Positions 1 to 10,611 of a stretch of DNA of 64,000 bases are shown here, in pieces. Each line of letters starts with the position of its first letter. The stretch's first letter is position 1. A model generated the notes under the pieces. It saw only the letters and a program-made list of their open reading frames with translations. It had not been told where the DNA came from and did not search any database. A program made the position numbers and the translations under genes. Origin of the DNA: JBCCQL01 sp039414355 (GTDB lineage Bacteria > Planctomycetota > Planctomycetia > Pirellulales > Lacipirellulaceae); the NCBI GenBank assembly GCA_039414355.1, contig JBCDJN010000001.1, positions 74,107-138,106 on the forward strand. Reading direction: 5' to 3'.

Positions 1-1580
1 AACTGAGTGCCCTTCGCCCAGTCTTTGTAGGGCCAGTTGCCCAGGTCGGCCGCGCCAATTGACAGCTGACGGGCCTGTTCAATGGGACGCGAGCCAACGA
101 GACGCCCGTCTCGGTAGTGCGAGACCAATCGTCGGTCGCGGTCATAGGTCACGACTAGGTGAACCCAACGACCAACATCGTTGTTGAACATGCCCTGGCC
201 ACCCGAACTGTAATGGTTGCGGTACGCGTTGCCGTTGGGGGCGACGGTCTCTGCGAAGTGCAGCACGGCGCCGTTTGGAACACGGTCGAGGGTCCAGAAG
301 AGTGCGCGGTCCTGCTCGAGCTCAGGATGCAGCAAGGCAACGCGATTGGTGGGGTGGAACCGATCGACCGCCAGCCAGATGGATAGCGATAATGATTCGA
401 AGACCCCGGGCACACTCACCGACACCCGGTGGCTCGGATTGCCGAATCGCAGGGCGCGTGTCCCCGGCCAGCGACCGGCCACCCACTCGGCTCCTACAAC
501 CGACCCGTGCGTGTCGCCACCTGCCCCGGGGGCGATGTTGCGGAACAGCCGGCTCCACTCGGGCTCGGGGCTGTAGCTGTACAGCGCGATCAGGTGAGGG
601 TCGCCGAGTAGCCTCTCACGGTGCGCCGCCCAACGTGCTACACGCTGGTCGTACTCCGCACGCGCGAGGGTCTCGACCTCGGTCGGACCGACGAACCGCA
701 TGCCGGCGTCGCCCGGCGGGTTGTCCGCGCTTTCGCCGCCAAGCCATAGAGCCTCGCCCTGACGGAGGCTTACTACCTTCGTTTCGCCGTAGGCGTTGGG
801 GTGAAAACGTACTTCGCCGTCGATCACGTGCAGCTCGCCCGGCCGGCCGTCTCGCGGGGCTTCGATCGCGAACTCCGTTCCCAGATCAACGACGTCTCCC
901 GAAGAAGTGGTGACCGTGAACCCCCGAGCCCGTGTCGGCACGCGTGTCCGCAGCTTCCCCGCGACCAAGGCCGCGCGATCCGGCGAGCGCAGTTCGATCT
1001 GAGCGGGGCCTTCGAGCACGGCTACGGCGCCGCAGTAGAAGTCGACCTGGATCAGGCCGGAATCAATCGCCAGCAAGCCTGCCGGCAGGGGCGAGCCCTC
1101 GCGGTGACGCTCGGCCTGCTTCGACCAGACAACGTCGACCGCACGCGACAAGACGGCAACGCCGTTCACGCTCGCCTCGTGCCCGGGCGTGCTGGCAACA
1201 AGTGGCTCGTTCGACGGGGCCTCGGGTTGGCTGAGCCAAACCGCAACGAGCAAAGACGCCGCCAACGCCAACAGCGCGGGCCCCCACGCGGAGCGGAGAA
1301 CGTGCTTGGCGGGCCAGCGAGTCGACTCTTCGACAACCGGCTCGTAGGACTCTTCCTCCGCGTCCATCGCGGGCGAAAGGTACTTACGCTTCAGCCCGGC
1401 GTGAACGTCGATCAGGTCGAGGTACAGCGTGCGGGCGGAAGCATCCTCGGCAAGCAGGGCATCCAGCTCGGCCACTTCGGCTTCGGTCGCCTCGCCATTG
1501 ATCACCGCTTCGGCGAGCCGGAGCAGCTTTCGTTCGGCGCCGGCGCTACCGGATCGGTTGTTGGTCGGCTTCTCGGGCAT
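1..1580 (-). CDS. FecR-domain / LamG-like protein, C-terminus cut by window edge
   Basis: This reading frame stays open from an ATG at 1580 to the left edge, so about 526 residues are visible and the C-terminus is missing. The N-terminus is a cytoplasmic acidic helix region, followed by one membrane segment at about residues 101-118 (PALLALAASLLVAVWL). A FecR-like domain follows, with the typical VVDLGTEFAIE stretch near residues 230-240. A concanavalin/LamG-type jellyroll begins near residue 320 (SLSIWLAVDRF, WVHLVVTYDRD). Planctomycetes commonly encode such proteins beside an ECF sigma factor, where they are thought to act as membrane anti-sigma regulators that may sense glycans. The start codon overlaps the stop of the sigma factor gene by one base (TGATG), which implies translational coupling. 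The assignment rests on my own translation of the minus strand. Confidence 0.88.
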   Translation of the reverse strand, partial: MPEKPTNNRSGSAGAERKLLRLAEAVINGEATEAEVAELDALLAEDASARTLYLDLIDVHAGLKRKYLSPAMDAEEESYEPVVEESTRWPAKHVLRSAWGPALLALAASLLVAVWLSQPEAPSNEPLVASTPGHEASVNGVAVLSRAVDVVWSKQAERHREGSPLPAGLLAIDSGLIQVDFYCGAVAVLEGPAQIELRSPDRAALVAGKLRTRVPTRARGFTVTTSSGDVVDLGTEFAIEAPRDGRPGELHVIDGEVRFHPNAYGETKVVSLRQGEALWLGGESADNPPGDAGMRFVGPTEVETLARAEYDQRVARWAAHRERLLGDPHLIALYSYSPEPEWSRLFRNIAPGAGGDTHGSVVGAEWVAGRWPGTRALRFGNPSHRVSVSVPGVFESLSLSIWLAVDRFHPTNRVALLHPELEQDRALFWTLDRVPNGAVLHFAETVAPNGNAYRNHYSSGGQGMFNNDVGRWVHLVVTYDRDRRLVSHYRDGRLVGSRPIEQARQLSIGAADLGNWPYKDWAKGTQ

Positions 1581-2119
1581 CAGGTGCTCGCCTCAAGCGT
1601 GAGAGTCTGCTGGACGCAACGCAGCAGGTTTCGCCGCACACGGTTGAGCTGCTTGCTCACGGCGTTGGGGGTGCGGCCGTTGCGTTCGGCGTAGCCGCGG
1701 ATGGTCGCCCCTTCGGCGTAGCAGCCGGCCAACAGCAACCGCTCGGCGTCGCCAAGTTTCGTAATGCAATGCTCCAGTGTGCGGCGCCGCGACTCGCGAT
1801 CGCCCTGCTCACGCTCCGCCTGCTCCGCCAGGAGCGTCATCACCGTGTCGCTGAACCGATGCCGATCGCGCGCCCGCTTGCGAACGAAGTTGAAGGCCGT
1901 GTACTTGGCGATTTGAAAGGCCCAGTTCCGGAAGCTCGTGCCCGCCTGGTACTGCTCGAACCGGCGCCACATGGTCATGCTGGCCTCTTGCAGCACCTCC
2001 TCGGCGTCGGCCATGGAGGGCACAAGGGTCAGCACGAAGGAGTGGATGGCGGTCTCGTGGCGCACAAAGAGCGCAACAAACTGCTCGTGCCGGGTTGTTT
2101 CTAGGTCGCCTTGAGACAC
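1580..2119 (-). CDS. ECF-type sigma-70 factor (planctomycete/verrucomicrobial family)
   Basis: A 179-residue sigma factor. Region 2 is visible (MADAEEVLQEASMTMWRRF, then FRNWAFQIAKYTAFNFVRK), followed by region 4 with a helix-turn-helix (GATIRGYAERNGRTPNAVSK). It fits the planctomycete/verrucomicrobial ECF family that travels with FecR proteins, as it does here. The frame is open up to an ATG at 2191, but that start would overlap the upstream lipoprotein gene by 44 bases. A GTG at 2119, preceded by AAGG at about 8 bases, gives the usual family length and is preferred. The last gene of the operon (FecR/LamG) begins inside its stop codon. It probably directs transcription of polysaccharide-degradation genes nearby; that target is inferred. 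Confidence 0.9.
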   Translation of the reverse strand: MSQGDLETTRHEQFVALFVRHETAIHSFVLTLVPSMADAEEVLQEASMTMWRRFEQYQAGTSFRNWAFQIAKYTAFNFVRKRARDRHRFSDTVMTLLAEQAEREQGDRESRRRTLEHCITKLGDAERLLLAGCYAEGATIRGYAERNGRTPNAVSKQLNRVRRNLLRCVQQTLTLEAST

Positions 2120-2147
2120 TCGGCCGGCCTTGATCGCATGGGTGCGT

Positions 2148-2588
2148 TTACTTGCCCCGCCGCTTGGCGGGAACCTCGAAGTCAATCTCATTCACGTCCG
2201 ACGACACCTCCGCCTTGAACGTGTGCCGCGGAAAGAGCTCCGGCGCGAACGCCTTGGCCGTGGCGTAGCCTTCGACCTTTACGAGCACGGGGCCCGCGGT
2301 CGGGCCCTTGCCGCCCCGCCGCGTGTTGTACTCGCCGTCAACAATCGTGGCGAAGCCTACGGGGCCGGATCCGCCACGCTTGGCGTCCGGCTCAAAGCGC
2401 ACCTGCCCGGCGGGCACCGGCTGACCGTTGTAGCTCACCTTGCCTCGCAGCGAGATCCGATCGACGCCCGACCGACCGCAACCCACCGCGACAGATAGCA
2501 GCACAAGCAACAACAACAAGCGTGGACTGCTAAGCAGCCAACGCTGCAGCCCCATCCGACACGGAATTGCAACGAGAGTGCGAGTCAC
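2148..2588 (-). CDS. small lipoprotein with carboxypeptidase-regulatory-like (beta-sandwich) domain
   Basis: A 146-residue protein, or 135 residues if the ATG at 2555 is used. It has a hydrophobic signal segment ending in a lipobox (LLSVAVGC), so it should be lipid-anchored after processing. The mature part begins with a pattern (GKVSYNGQPVPAGQVRFEPD) seen in the small transthyretin-like/carboxypeptidase-regulatory domains that planctomycetes place beside DUF1559 genes. The first possible start is a GTG at 2588 overlapping the DUF1559 stop codon by 4 bases (GTGA); either start keeps the gene in one transcript with its neighbour. The function is unknown; a role at the cell surface with the DUF1559 protein is inferred from constant pairing in this phylum. 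Confidence 0.85.
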   Translation of the reverse strand: MTRTLVAIPCRMGLQRWLLSSPRLLLLLVLLSVAVGCGRSGVDRISLRGKVSYNGQPVPAGQVRFEPDAKRGGSGPVGFATIVDGEYNTRRGGKGPTAGPVLVKVEGYATAKAFAPELFPRHTFKAEVSSDVNEIDFEVPAKRRGK

Positions 2589-3721
2589 TGGAAGACCACC
2601 CCCCCGACGTCTCCATCCGCCCGCCGCCCCATGCCGCGGAACGTGTTCAGGTCGATGTCTTCGGTGAGGAAATGGGTGGAGCCGTCAGCAAAGACAAAGT
2701 TGGCGCCGCCCGGGTGGAAGCTTCCCGAGTTGATGCTGGTCCAGACGTGATGGATCCAGTTGCTGTAGTAAGAACTGAAGGCTCCCGGCAGACCGGCGCC
2801 GGTCCGGCCATCGGCATTGATCCCTTCGGACGCCGCAAACGCGTTCGCCGGATGCCCAAACTGCTGGTTCTCGCCCTCAGCCGTTGACCAGACGACCGCG
2901 CGGTTTGGGAATTGGCTGTGCTCACCGCGGACCATGTGCAGCCGATTCTCGCCAACCAGAAGGGTGTTGGACGTGCCATCGGCTACCTGAGAGATGCGGG
3001 TCTTTGAGTTCGCGAAGAAGATGCCATTCGTAAAGAATGACTGTGCACGAGAGTTAGTCGTCCCCTGGCAGCGGTAAGTTAAGTTGTCCTGGTAGGCCGC
3101 CTCGTCGCAGTTCGCTTCATCACCGTTGAGCTGCGAGCAACCTCCGCCTTGACATACTGCATAGCAACAAACCGTTGGCTGCTCTCCCGCCACAGGGTCG
3201 GTCGGGCAGAGGAAGGCGGGCATCGGCGCTAGCTGGGCGGCGAAGTTCGTGCTGTCGCCACCACACCCGTTGGCAATGTCGCCACGCATCGTGTCTTCGA
3301 GCACACCGAACGGGCTGTCCAGGTTCATCTGATCGTAGACAGCCGACTGCTCAATGTAGGGGAGGATCAGCACGGTCCACGGCGGGCCTGAACACCCACC
3401 TGGATACTTCTTCTGCCCGCTTTGAGTGTTGCGAAACTTGGAGAAAGCCGCGTTGCTGGGGTCCTCCCAGCACGGGCCGCCGCCGTTTTGCGTGAAGTTG
3501 GCCCGACCACTCGGCGGGAAAGCCCCGTTTGCGTCGTGGTAGTTGTGCAGCGCCAGGCCGATCTGCTTCATGCGGTTGGCACAATCCATCCGGCGGGCCG
3601 CCTCGCGGGCGGACTGCACGGCCGGCAGCAATAACGCGACTAAGATACCGATGATGGCGATCACCACGAGCAGCTCCACCAGCGTGAAGCCGTCTCGGCG
3701 GCGGGTGGGCAGGTTCTTCAT
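2585..3721 (-). CDS. DUF1559 prepilin-like protein
   Basis: A 378-residue protein with a type IV prepilin leader: charged MKNLPTRRRDG, then the cleavage site and hydrophobic helix FTLVELLVVIAIIGILVALL, followed by AVQSAREAARRMDC. The body carries the usual DUF1559 features, including paired cysteines, a conserved SNTLLVGEN motif and the C-terminal FHPGGANFVFADGSTHFL segment. The family is greatly expanded in planctomycetes and resembles type II secretion pseudopilins, but its role is not established. The ATG at 3721 is chosen because AGGAG lies 9 bases upstream; a longer frame to 3751 has no support. It heads the minus-strand operon with the lipoprotein, sigma factor and FecR genes. Confidence 0.95.
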   Translation of the reverse strand: MKNLPTRRRDGFTLVELLVVIAIIGILVALLLPAVQSAREAARRMDCANRMKQIGLALHNYHDANGAFPPSGRANFTQNGGGPCWEDPSNAAFSKFRNTQSGQKKYPGGCSGPPWTVLILPYIEQSAVYDQMNLDSPFGVLEDTMRGDIANGCGGDSTNFAAQLAPMPAFLCPTDPVAGEQPTVCCYAVCQGGGCSQLNGDEANCDEAAYQDNLTYRCQGTTNSRAQSFFTNGIFFANSKTRISQVADGTSNTLLVGENRLHMVRGEHSQFPNRAVVWSTAEGENQQFGHPANAFAASEGINADGRTGAGLPGAFSSYYSNWIHHVWTSINSGSFHPGGANFVFADGSTHFLTEDIDLNTFRGMGRRADGDVGGVVFQ

Positions 3722-3768
3722 ATCCCTTTTCTCCTGAATAGATCGCTGCAAACATCCACCAGCATGTC

Positions 3769-3807
3769 GCCGCGGGTCGCGCCGGCAGTGCCAACACGAC
3801 CCGCGGC
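3769..3807 (-). terminator. perfect 11-bp stem-loop between PEP-CTERM and DUF1559 genes
   Basis: GCCGCGGGTCG (3769-3779) and CGACCCGCGGC (3797-3807) form a perfect stem around a 17-base loop. It lies about 54 bases after the stop codon of the minus-strand PEP-CTERM gene and before the DUF1559 start, so it probably ends or attenuates that transcript. There is no T-tract, so factor-independent termination is not certain. Confidence 0.45.
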
Positions 3808-3860
3808 TGCCCCAACACGCCTACAACTCAACGCCCAGATCCAACAAGACCGCTACCCCG

Positions 3861-5096
3861 CTAGCGTCGCCGCCGAACCGCGGCGCCGGCGGCCAAGAGC
3901 ATCAGCAACGCGGACGAGGGCTCGGGGGTTGGCGTCGCGGCCGCCGCCGCGGCGCCGCCACTGAAGTTCGCCTTCCAGAACTGGTAGTCGAAGATATCGA
4001 CGTCGGCGTCGGGCACGCCGTTCAGGTCGTCACCGGTTCCATCGGCCGCGAGGCCAGCGCCCGTCTGCCCGAGCGTGTCACGCCACACCGTAAAGTCGGC
4101 GGCGTCGACGAACCCGTCGGCGTTGTAGTCGCCCGGCAGGTTTGGGATGTACTCAAAACTGGCGGCAAACACCCGCGTCTCCGCAAGCGGGTCGCTGTCG
4201 GGCACCCACTGGGCTGCAAACCACATGTCGCTGCCCGGGTTGGTCGGGTGTGCCGCCTGACCCTCTTCGGTTGGGGTGGTGGGATTCACATTCGGCGCGT
4301 TGGCCAGGCTGTCCCACACAAACGGCTCCAAGACGGCCGGCTTATCGACCTTCGCGTCCGCAACGACCGACTCCGTATCGAGGTTGGTGATGATCAGGTC
4401 GGTCGCCGTCCAGGTCTTGGTTGTCGCGTCGGTGTACTCGGCAACGTACTCAACACGGATCACGTCAGACACCAGGTCGAGCGGGTCGCCGGTTGGATTG
4501 TTGTCGGCGTCTTTGCCGTTGTTGATCCCGAGATCGGGGCCGCTGGCGATAATGGCAAACGCGTTGTCGGCGCCGTTGTTGGGGTTACGGCCGAAGTGGG
4601 TGAAGAACTTGATGCCGCCGGCCGCGAAGTTGTTGTATCCAATCTCAACGCCGGCTCGCGGGCTGGCGTCGAAGGTTCCGGTGCTGCAGGTTGCAAAGCA
4701 ATCCGTCACCCCGAAATTGAAGATGCCGGCATTGCCGGTGTCGGCGAGCGTGAAGGAGTAATCGGTCGAGACCCGGATGATGTCGCCTTCGTTGAATCCG
4801 TTGCCAATCTCGTCATTACCTCCGCCGAGCAGGCCGCCCGTAGCGCTTTGGTTCCAAAGATTGCGAAGGAAACCGCCGCCGTTGCCGGTCACGACACCCG
4901 TCGTGGCGTCAACGGAGGTCGTCGGCTGCCCGAGCCAAATCCCGTTGCCGGAGCCGGCCGGCTCCTGAAACTGGATTTGTCCGTCGCCGTACCCGCACGC
5001 CTCGGTGAAGTCAGCATCGAGTACCACAATCGCCTGGGCCGGCATGCCTACCGCCGCAAGCACGGCCACTGCAGAGAGAAATCTAAGTTGAATCAT
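3861..5096 (-). CDS. secreted PEP-CTERM protein with dockerin-like repeat
   Basis: A 411-residue exported protein. It has a signal peptide (LSAVAVLAAVGMPAQA, cut near residue 22), a large beta-rich domain of unknown function (about 25-315), and a dockerin type I-like calcium-binding pair (GDYNADGFVDAADFTVWRD, then DADVDIFDYQFWKANF). An Ala/Thr/Pro linker follows and then a PEP-CTERM tail: PEPSSALLMLLAAGA plus a run of arginines. Such tails are recognised by exosortase-type sorting systems. The start at 5096 has GAGG about 9 bases upstream. It lies just downstream of the GH86-like gene on the same strand, so a joint role in polysaccharide capture is possible but not shown. Confidence 0.85.
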   Translation of the reverse strand: MIQLRFLSAVAVLAAVGMPAQAIVVLDADFTEACGYGDGQIQFQEPAGSGNGIWLGQPTTSVDATTGVVTGNGGGFLRNLWNQSATGGLLGGGNDEIGNGFNEGDIIRVSTDYSFTLADTGNAGIFNFGVTDCFATCSTGTFDASPRAGVEIGYNNFAAGGIKFFTHFGRNPNNGADNAFAIIASGPDLGINNGKDADNNPTGDPLDLVSDVIRVEYVAEYTDATTKTWTATDLIITNLDTESVVADAKVDKPAVLEPFVWDSLANAPNVNPTTPTEEGQAAHPTNPGSDMWFAAQWVPDSDPLAETRVFAASFEYIPNLPGDYNADGFVDAADFTVWRDTLGQTGAGLAADGTGDDLNGVPDADVDIFDYQFWKANFSGGAAAAAATPTPEPSSALLMLLAAGAAVRRRR

Positions 5097-5342
5097 CCTG
5101 GGCTACCTCAGACAGAAGAGCTTGTCACGACGGTCAATCCACCCCCCACGGGAGGGGCGAGCAATCCAGGCAACCTCACCGAGAGCGAGGCGACGATGGC
5201 TGTTGCGGGCACGAATCGACCAGGGAAAAGAGTGAAGGCCTTTAAAATACCTCCTCCACTTGAAACGAATGTTCTTCCGTTCCCCGATCTGCCTCGAAGA
5301 TCACACGACTTTTCGCGACGCCCGATTTAGGGGACGGTCGGC

Positions 5343-8264
<2,922 letters not shown>

Positions 8265-8675
8265 GAGCCTGGCGTGCGACGCAACGCGGCGCCGCAGTTG
8301 AAGAGACGAGTATCGGGCCCAGCGCCGCCTCGCGACGCTTGTGGGCGAACGACTTATGTCGGCGACCCAAGCCGGCAGCCCTGTGCGTTGCCGCAATCGC
8401 AATCCGCGGCCAACGCCCCTTCGTTCGAAACCCATTTGGGATAACGGCTTACGTCGAACCTTCTGGTGCTCGCAGCTCGCTGCTTCCCGACGACCAACAA
8501 AAACTGCTGACAGCAAGGCTTGCTGCGCTCAACACGAACATTAGCAAACAGCGGCGTACAAGCGTCGCCCCTTTTCATCGGCGATTCGTCACGGCGGCAA
8601 GCCATTCGGCATTCCGCGTTTACGCCTCGACGGTCGCCCTACCGGACCCCTCTGCGATACGCACCGGAGCGCCTC
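8265..8675. promoter_or_regulatory. divergent intergenic region with a near-palindrome
   Basis: This 411-base stretch separates the minus-strand GH86-like gene from the plus-strand PEP-CTERM gene and must hold both promoters. No convincing -35/-10 pair was seen. A near-perfect palindrome, CAGCAAGGCTTGCTG, lies at 8511-8525 and is a candidate operator for a local regulator such as the AraC protein encoded 1.1 kb away. Open frames here have no coding character. Confidence 0.35.
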
Positions 8676-9458
8676 ATGAGACTGCAACCCGCGGCCCTTA
8701 CTAGCCTTAGCTTGGCGGCAATGATGATGCTGCCACTCGCCGCCAACGGCGGAACGATCTTCGACTCCTCCTTCCGGGCGCCCGAATTCTCGGACGGCCA
8801 GATCCTCTTCGCCGGTGTCAATCCCGACACGCTGATCGGCCAGAGCGGCTTCCAGATCTCTGACTCCGCCGGCGCCGGCATCTTGAACGGCGGCAGCGGT
8901 TTTCAGCGAGCCCTCTTTGGCTGGGATCCCACCGACTCGTTCGACGAAGCCTTCGTGCTCTCCAACACCCTGCCGATCGAAGTCGCGGCGACCGACCTCG
9001 TCTTCACGCCCACGGGCACCAACGTTGGCGTGTTTGGTCTCTCGAACGTGGACGGCGGGAACATCCTGGGCAACACCAGCAACGCCGGCGGCGTTCAGTT
9101 CACCTGGGACGGCAGCACCATCCATATCGACCGCAACACCAACTTCACGCCCAACCTGGACGTTGACACGGGCATCGCCTCCGGCGAGGCGTTTGACTAC
9201 ATGCTCCGCTTCCTCCCGCAGGGCGGCGGCGTGTTTGACATCGAGCACTTCGTCAACGGTTCGCTGCTCGCAACGGCTGCTGGCGTGACCCCCGACGTCT
9301 CGAAGTCTGGCACCGAGGTAACCGGCTTCATCCAGGACTTCGGCGGGGCGGGCACGTGGTCGGTGGACGCCCTCTCGCTGTCGGTTGTCCCCGAGCCCAC
9401 GGCGATCGCCCTGCTGCTAGCATCCTCGCCGCTGGTGGCCGCCCGCCGGCGACGCTAG
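8676..9458 (+). CDS. secreted PEP-CTERM protein
   Basis: A 260-residue exported protein. It has a signal peptide (LSLAAMMMLPLAANG, cut near residue 25), a single beta-rich domain with an N-terminal FDSSFRAPEFSDGQI segment that resembles the start of the 411-residue PEP-CTERM protein at 3861-5096, and a C-terminal VVPEPTAIALLLASS followed by AARRRR, which is a classic PEP-CTERM tail. The two proteins also share a 'DGQI..IGQ/LGQ' opening, so they are probably distant paralogues that bind or process the same material. The ATG at 8676 has GGAG 8 bases upstream; the longer frame to 8520 lacks coding character. No catalytic motif was recognised. Confidence 0.85.
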   Translation: MRLQPAALTSLSLAAMMMLPLAANGGTIFDSSFRAPEFSDGQILFAGVNPDTLIGQSGFQISDSAGAGILNGGSGFQRALFGWDPTDSFDEAFVLSNTLPIEVAATDLVFTPTGTNVGVFGLSNVDGGNILGNTSNAGGVQFTWDGSTIHIDRNTNFTPNLDVDTGIASGEAFDYMLRFLPQGGGVFDIEHFVNGSLLATAAGVTPDVSKSGTEVTGFIQDFGGAGTWSVDALSLSVVPEPTAIALLLASSPLVAARRRR

Positions 9459-9537
9459 GCGGCAAAGAGACTCTTCGGTCGAATCGCGGCACCGGCGAGC
9501 AAGATCCGTCTCGCCCCGGGTGGAAGGCACGTCACGA

Positions 9538-9569
9538 CGTGGCCATGGTGCGCTGCTACCATGGCCACG
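9538..9569 (+). terminator. 12-bp perfect stem-loop upstream of the AraC gene
   Basis: CGTGGCCATGGT (9538-9549) and ACCATGGCCACG (9558-9569) pair perfectly around an 8-base loop. The element lies 80 bases after the PEP-CTERM stop codon and 30 bases before the AraC start. It could be the terminator of the first gene or an operator/attenuator of the second; no T-tract follows. Confidence 0.45.
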
Positions 9570-9598
9570 CCTGACGATTCCTGACCTCCTCGCCGCCC

Positions 9599-10471
9599 AT
9601 GCCCCGGTCGCCGACTACCGAGTCGCCTGCATTCTTTTCGACCGCCGTCGTTGCGTCCCGCAGGTTCTTCCTCGACCTAGCGCCGCCCGCCGACACCAAG
9701 CTCGCCGTAGTCTGCGGCGGGTTCGAGCAGTGCGCCGAGGACTACGCCATCGCCCGGGAGACGTTCCCGTACTACTCGATTGAGCTGGTAGTCCGCGGCG
9801 AGGGCGCCGTGACGATCGGCGGACGCGAGTACCCACTCGCTAGCGGTTCGCTCTTCACCTACGGGCCGGGCGTCGCCCACCAGATTCAGACAACGCGTCG
9901 GCGTCCGCTGCACAAGTTCTTCGTCGACTTCCTTGGGACCGAAGCGGCGGGCCTGCTCGATACCTCGGGGGTGCCCGCCGGCGCCTGCACGCGGGTCTCC
10001 CCGGTGGGCGATGTGCAACTGCTCTTCAACGAACTGCTCCGCGACGGGCAACGCGGCCACAAGCTAGCGGGCCGCCTGTGCGATAGCCTGCTCCGCTGCC
10101 TCGGCTTGCGGATCGAGGCGTGCCGCACCCAGGAGAGCGCGGCAAATTCCGCGTCGGCCGCCACGTTTGAGCGCTGCCGCAAGCACATAGACCAGCACGC
10201 CGAGCGGCTAACGTCGCTCCGTCAAGTGGCCGACGAATGCGGAGTCGACCCGGCGTACCTCTCGCGGCTCTTCCAGCGGCACGGCCAGCAGCCGCCCTAC
10301 CAGTACCTGCTGCGGGTGCGGATGAGCATCGCCGCCGATCGCCTGATTGGCTCCACTGCCAGCGTCCGGAGCGTCGCCGAGCGGCTCGGCTACAGCGATC
10401 CGTTCCACTTCTCTCGGACCTTCAAGTCGGTCTTCGGCATCTCGCCCTCCGAGTTCCGCCGGATCCGGTAG
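9599..10471 (+). CDS. AraC-family transcriptional regulator
   Basis: A 290-residue regulator. The N-terminal half (about 30-130) looks like the cupin-type AraC ligand-binding domain (YYSIELVVRGEGAVTIGG, GSLFTYGPGVAHQIQ). The C-terminal 100 residues are the double helix-turn-helix domain: SLRQVADECGVDPAYLSRLF, then SVRSVAERLGYSDPFHFSRT and a final FGISPSEFRRIR. Members of this family with such a sensor usually respond to sugars. Its position beside the GH86-like gene and two PEP-CTERM genes makes it the obvious local regulator, though that is inference. The ATG at 9599 has no clear ribosome binding site, so the start is provisional. Confidence 0.92.
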   Translation: MPRSPTTESPAFFSTAVVASRRFFLDLAPPADTKLAVVCGGFEQCAEDYAIARETFPYYSIELVVRGEGAVTIGGREYPLASGSLFTYGPGVAHQIQTTRRRPLHKFFVDFLGTEAAGLLDTSGVPAGACTRVSPVGDVQLLFNELLRDGQRGHKLAGRLCDSLLRCLGLRIEACRTQESAANSASAATFERCRKHIDQHAERLTSLRQVADECGVDPAYLSRLFQRHGQQPPYQYLLRVRMSIAADRLIGSTASVRSVAERLGYSDPFHFSRTFKSVFGISPSEFRRIR

Positions 10472-10611
10472 GCGGCCCCAAGTACCGCCGCCGAAACGCC
10501 GTTTCGCCGTTCGGGCCGAGCCCCTATTATCGGCGCGCGGCGGCGTGGGTGATAGCATGCGCGGTCGGTAAAACGCCCACCCAACCGCTGCGAAAAGGAA
10601 CGATCTGAGCG

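Noticed and set aside
2120..2191. ATG at 2191 as the sigma factor start
   Set aside because: It would overlap the lipoprotein gene by 44 bases and add residues unlike the family; the GTG at 2119 fits better, although this is not certain.
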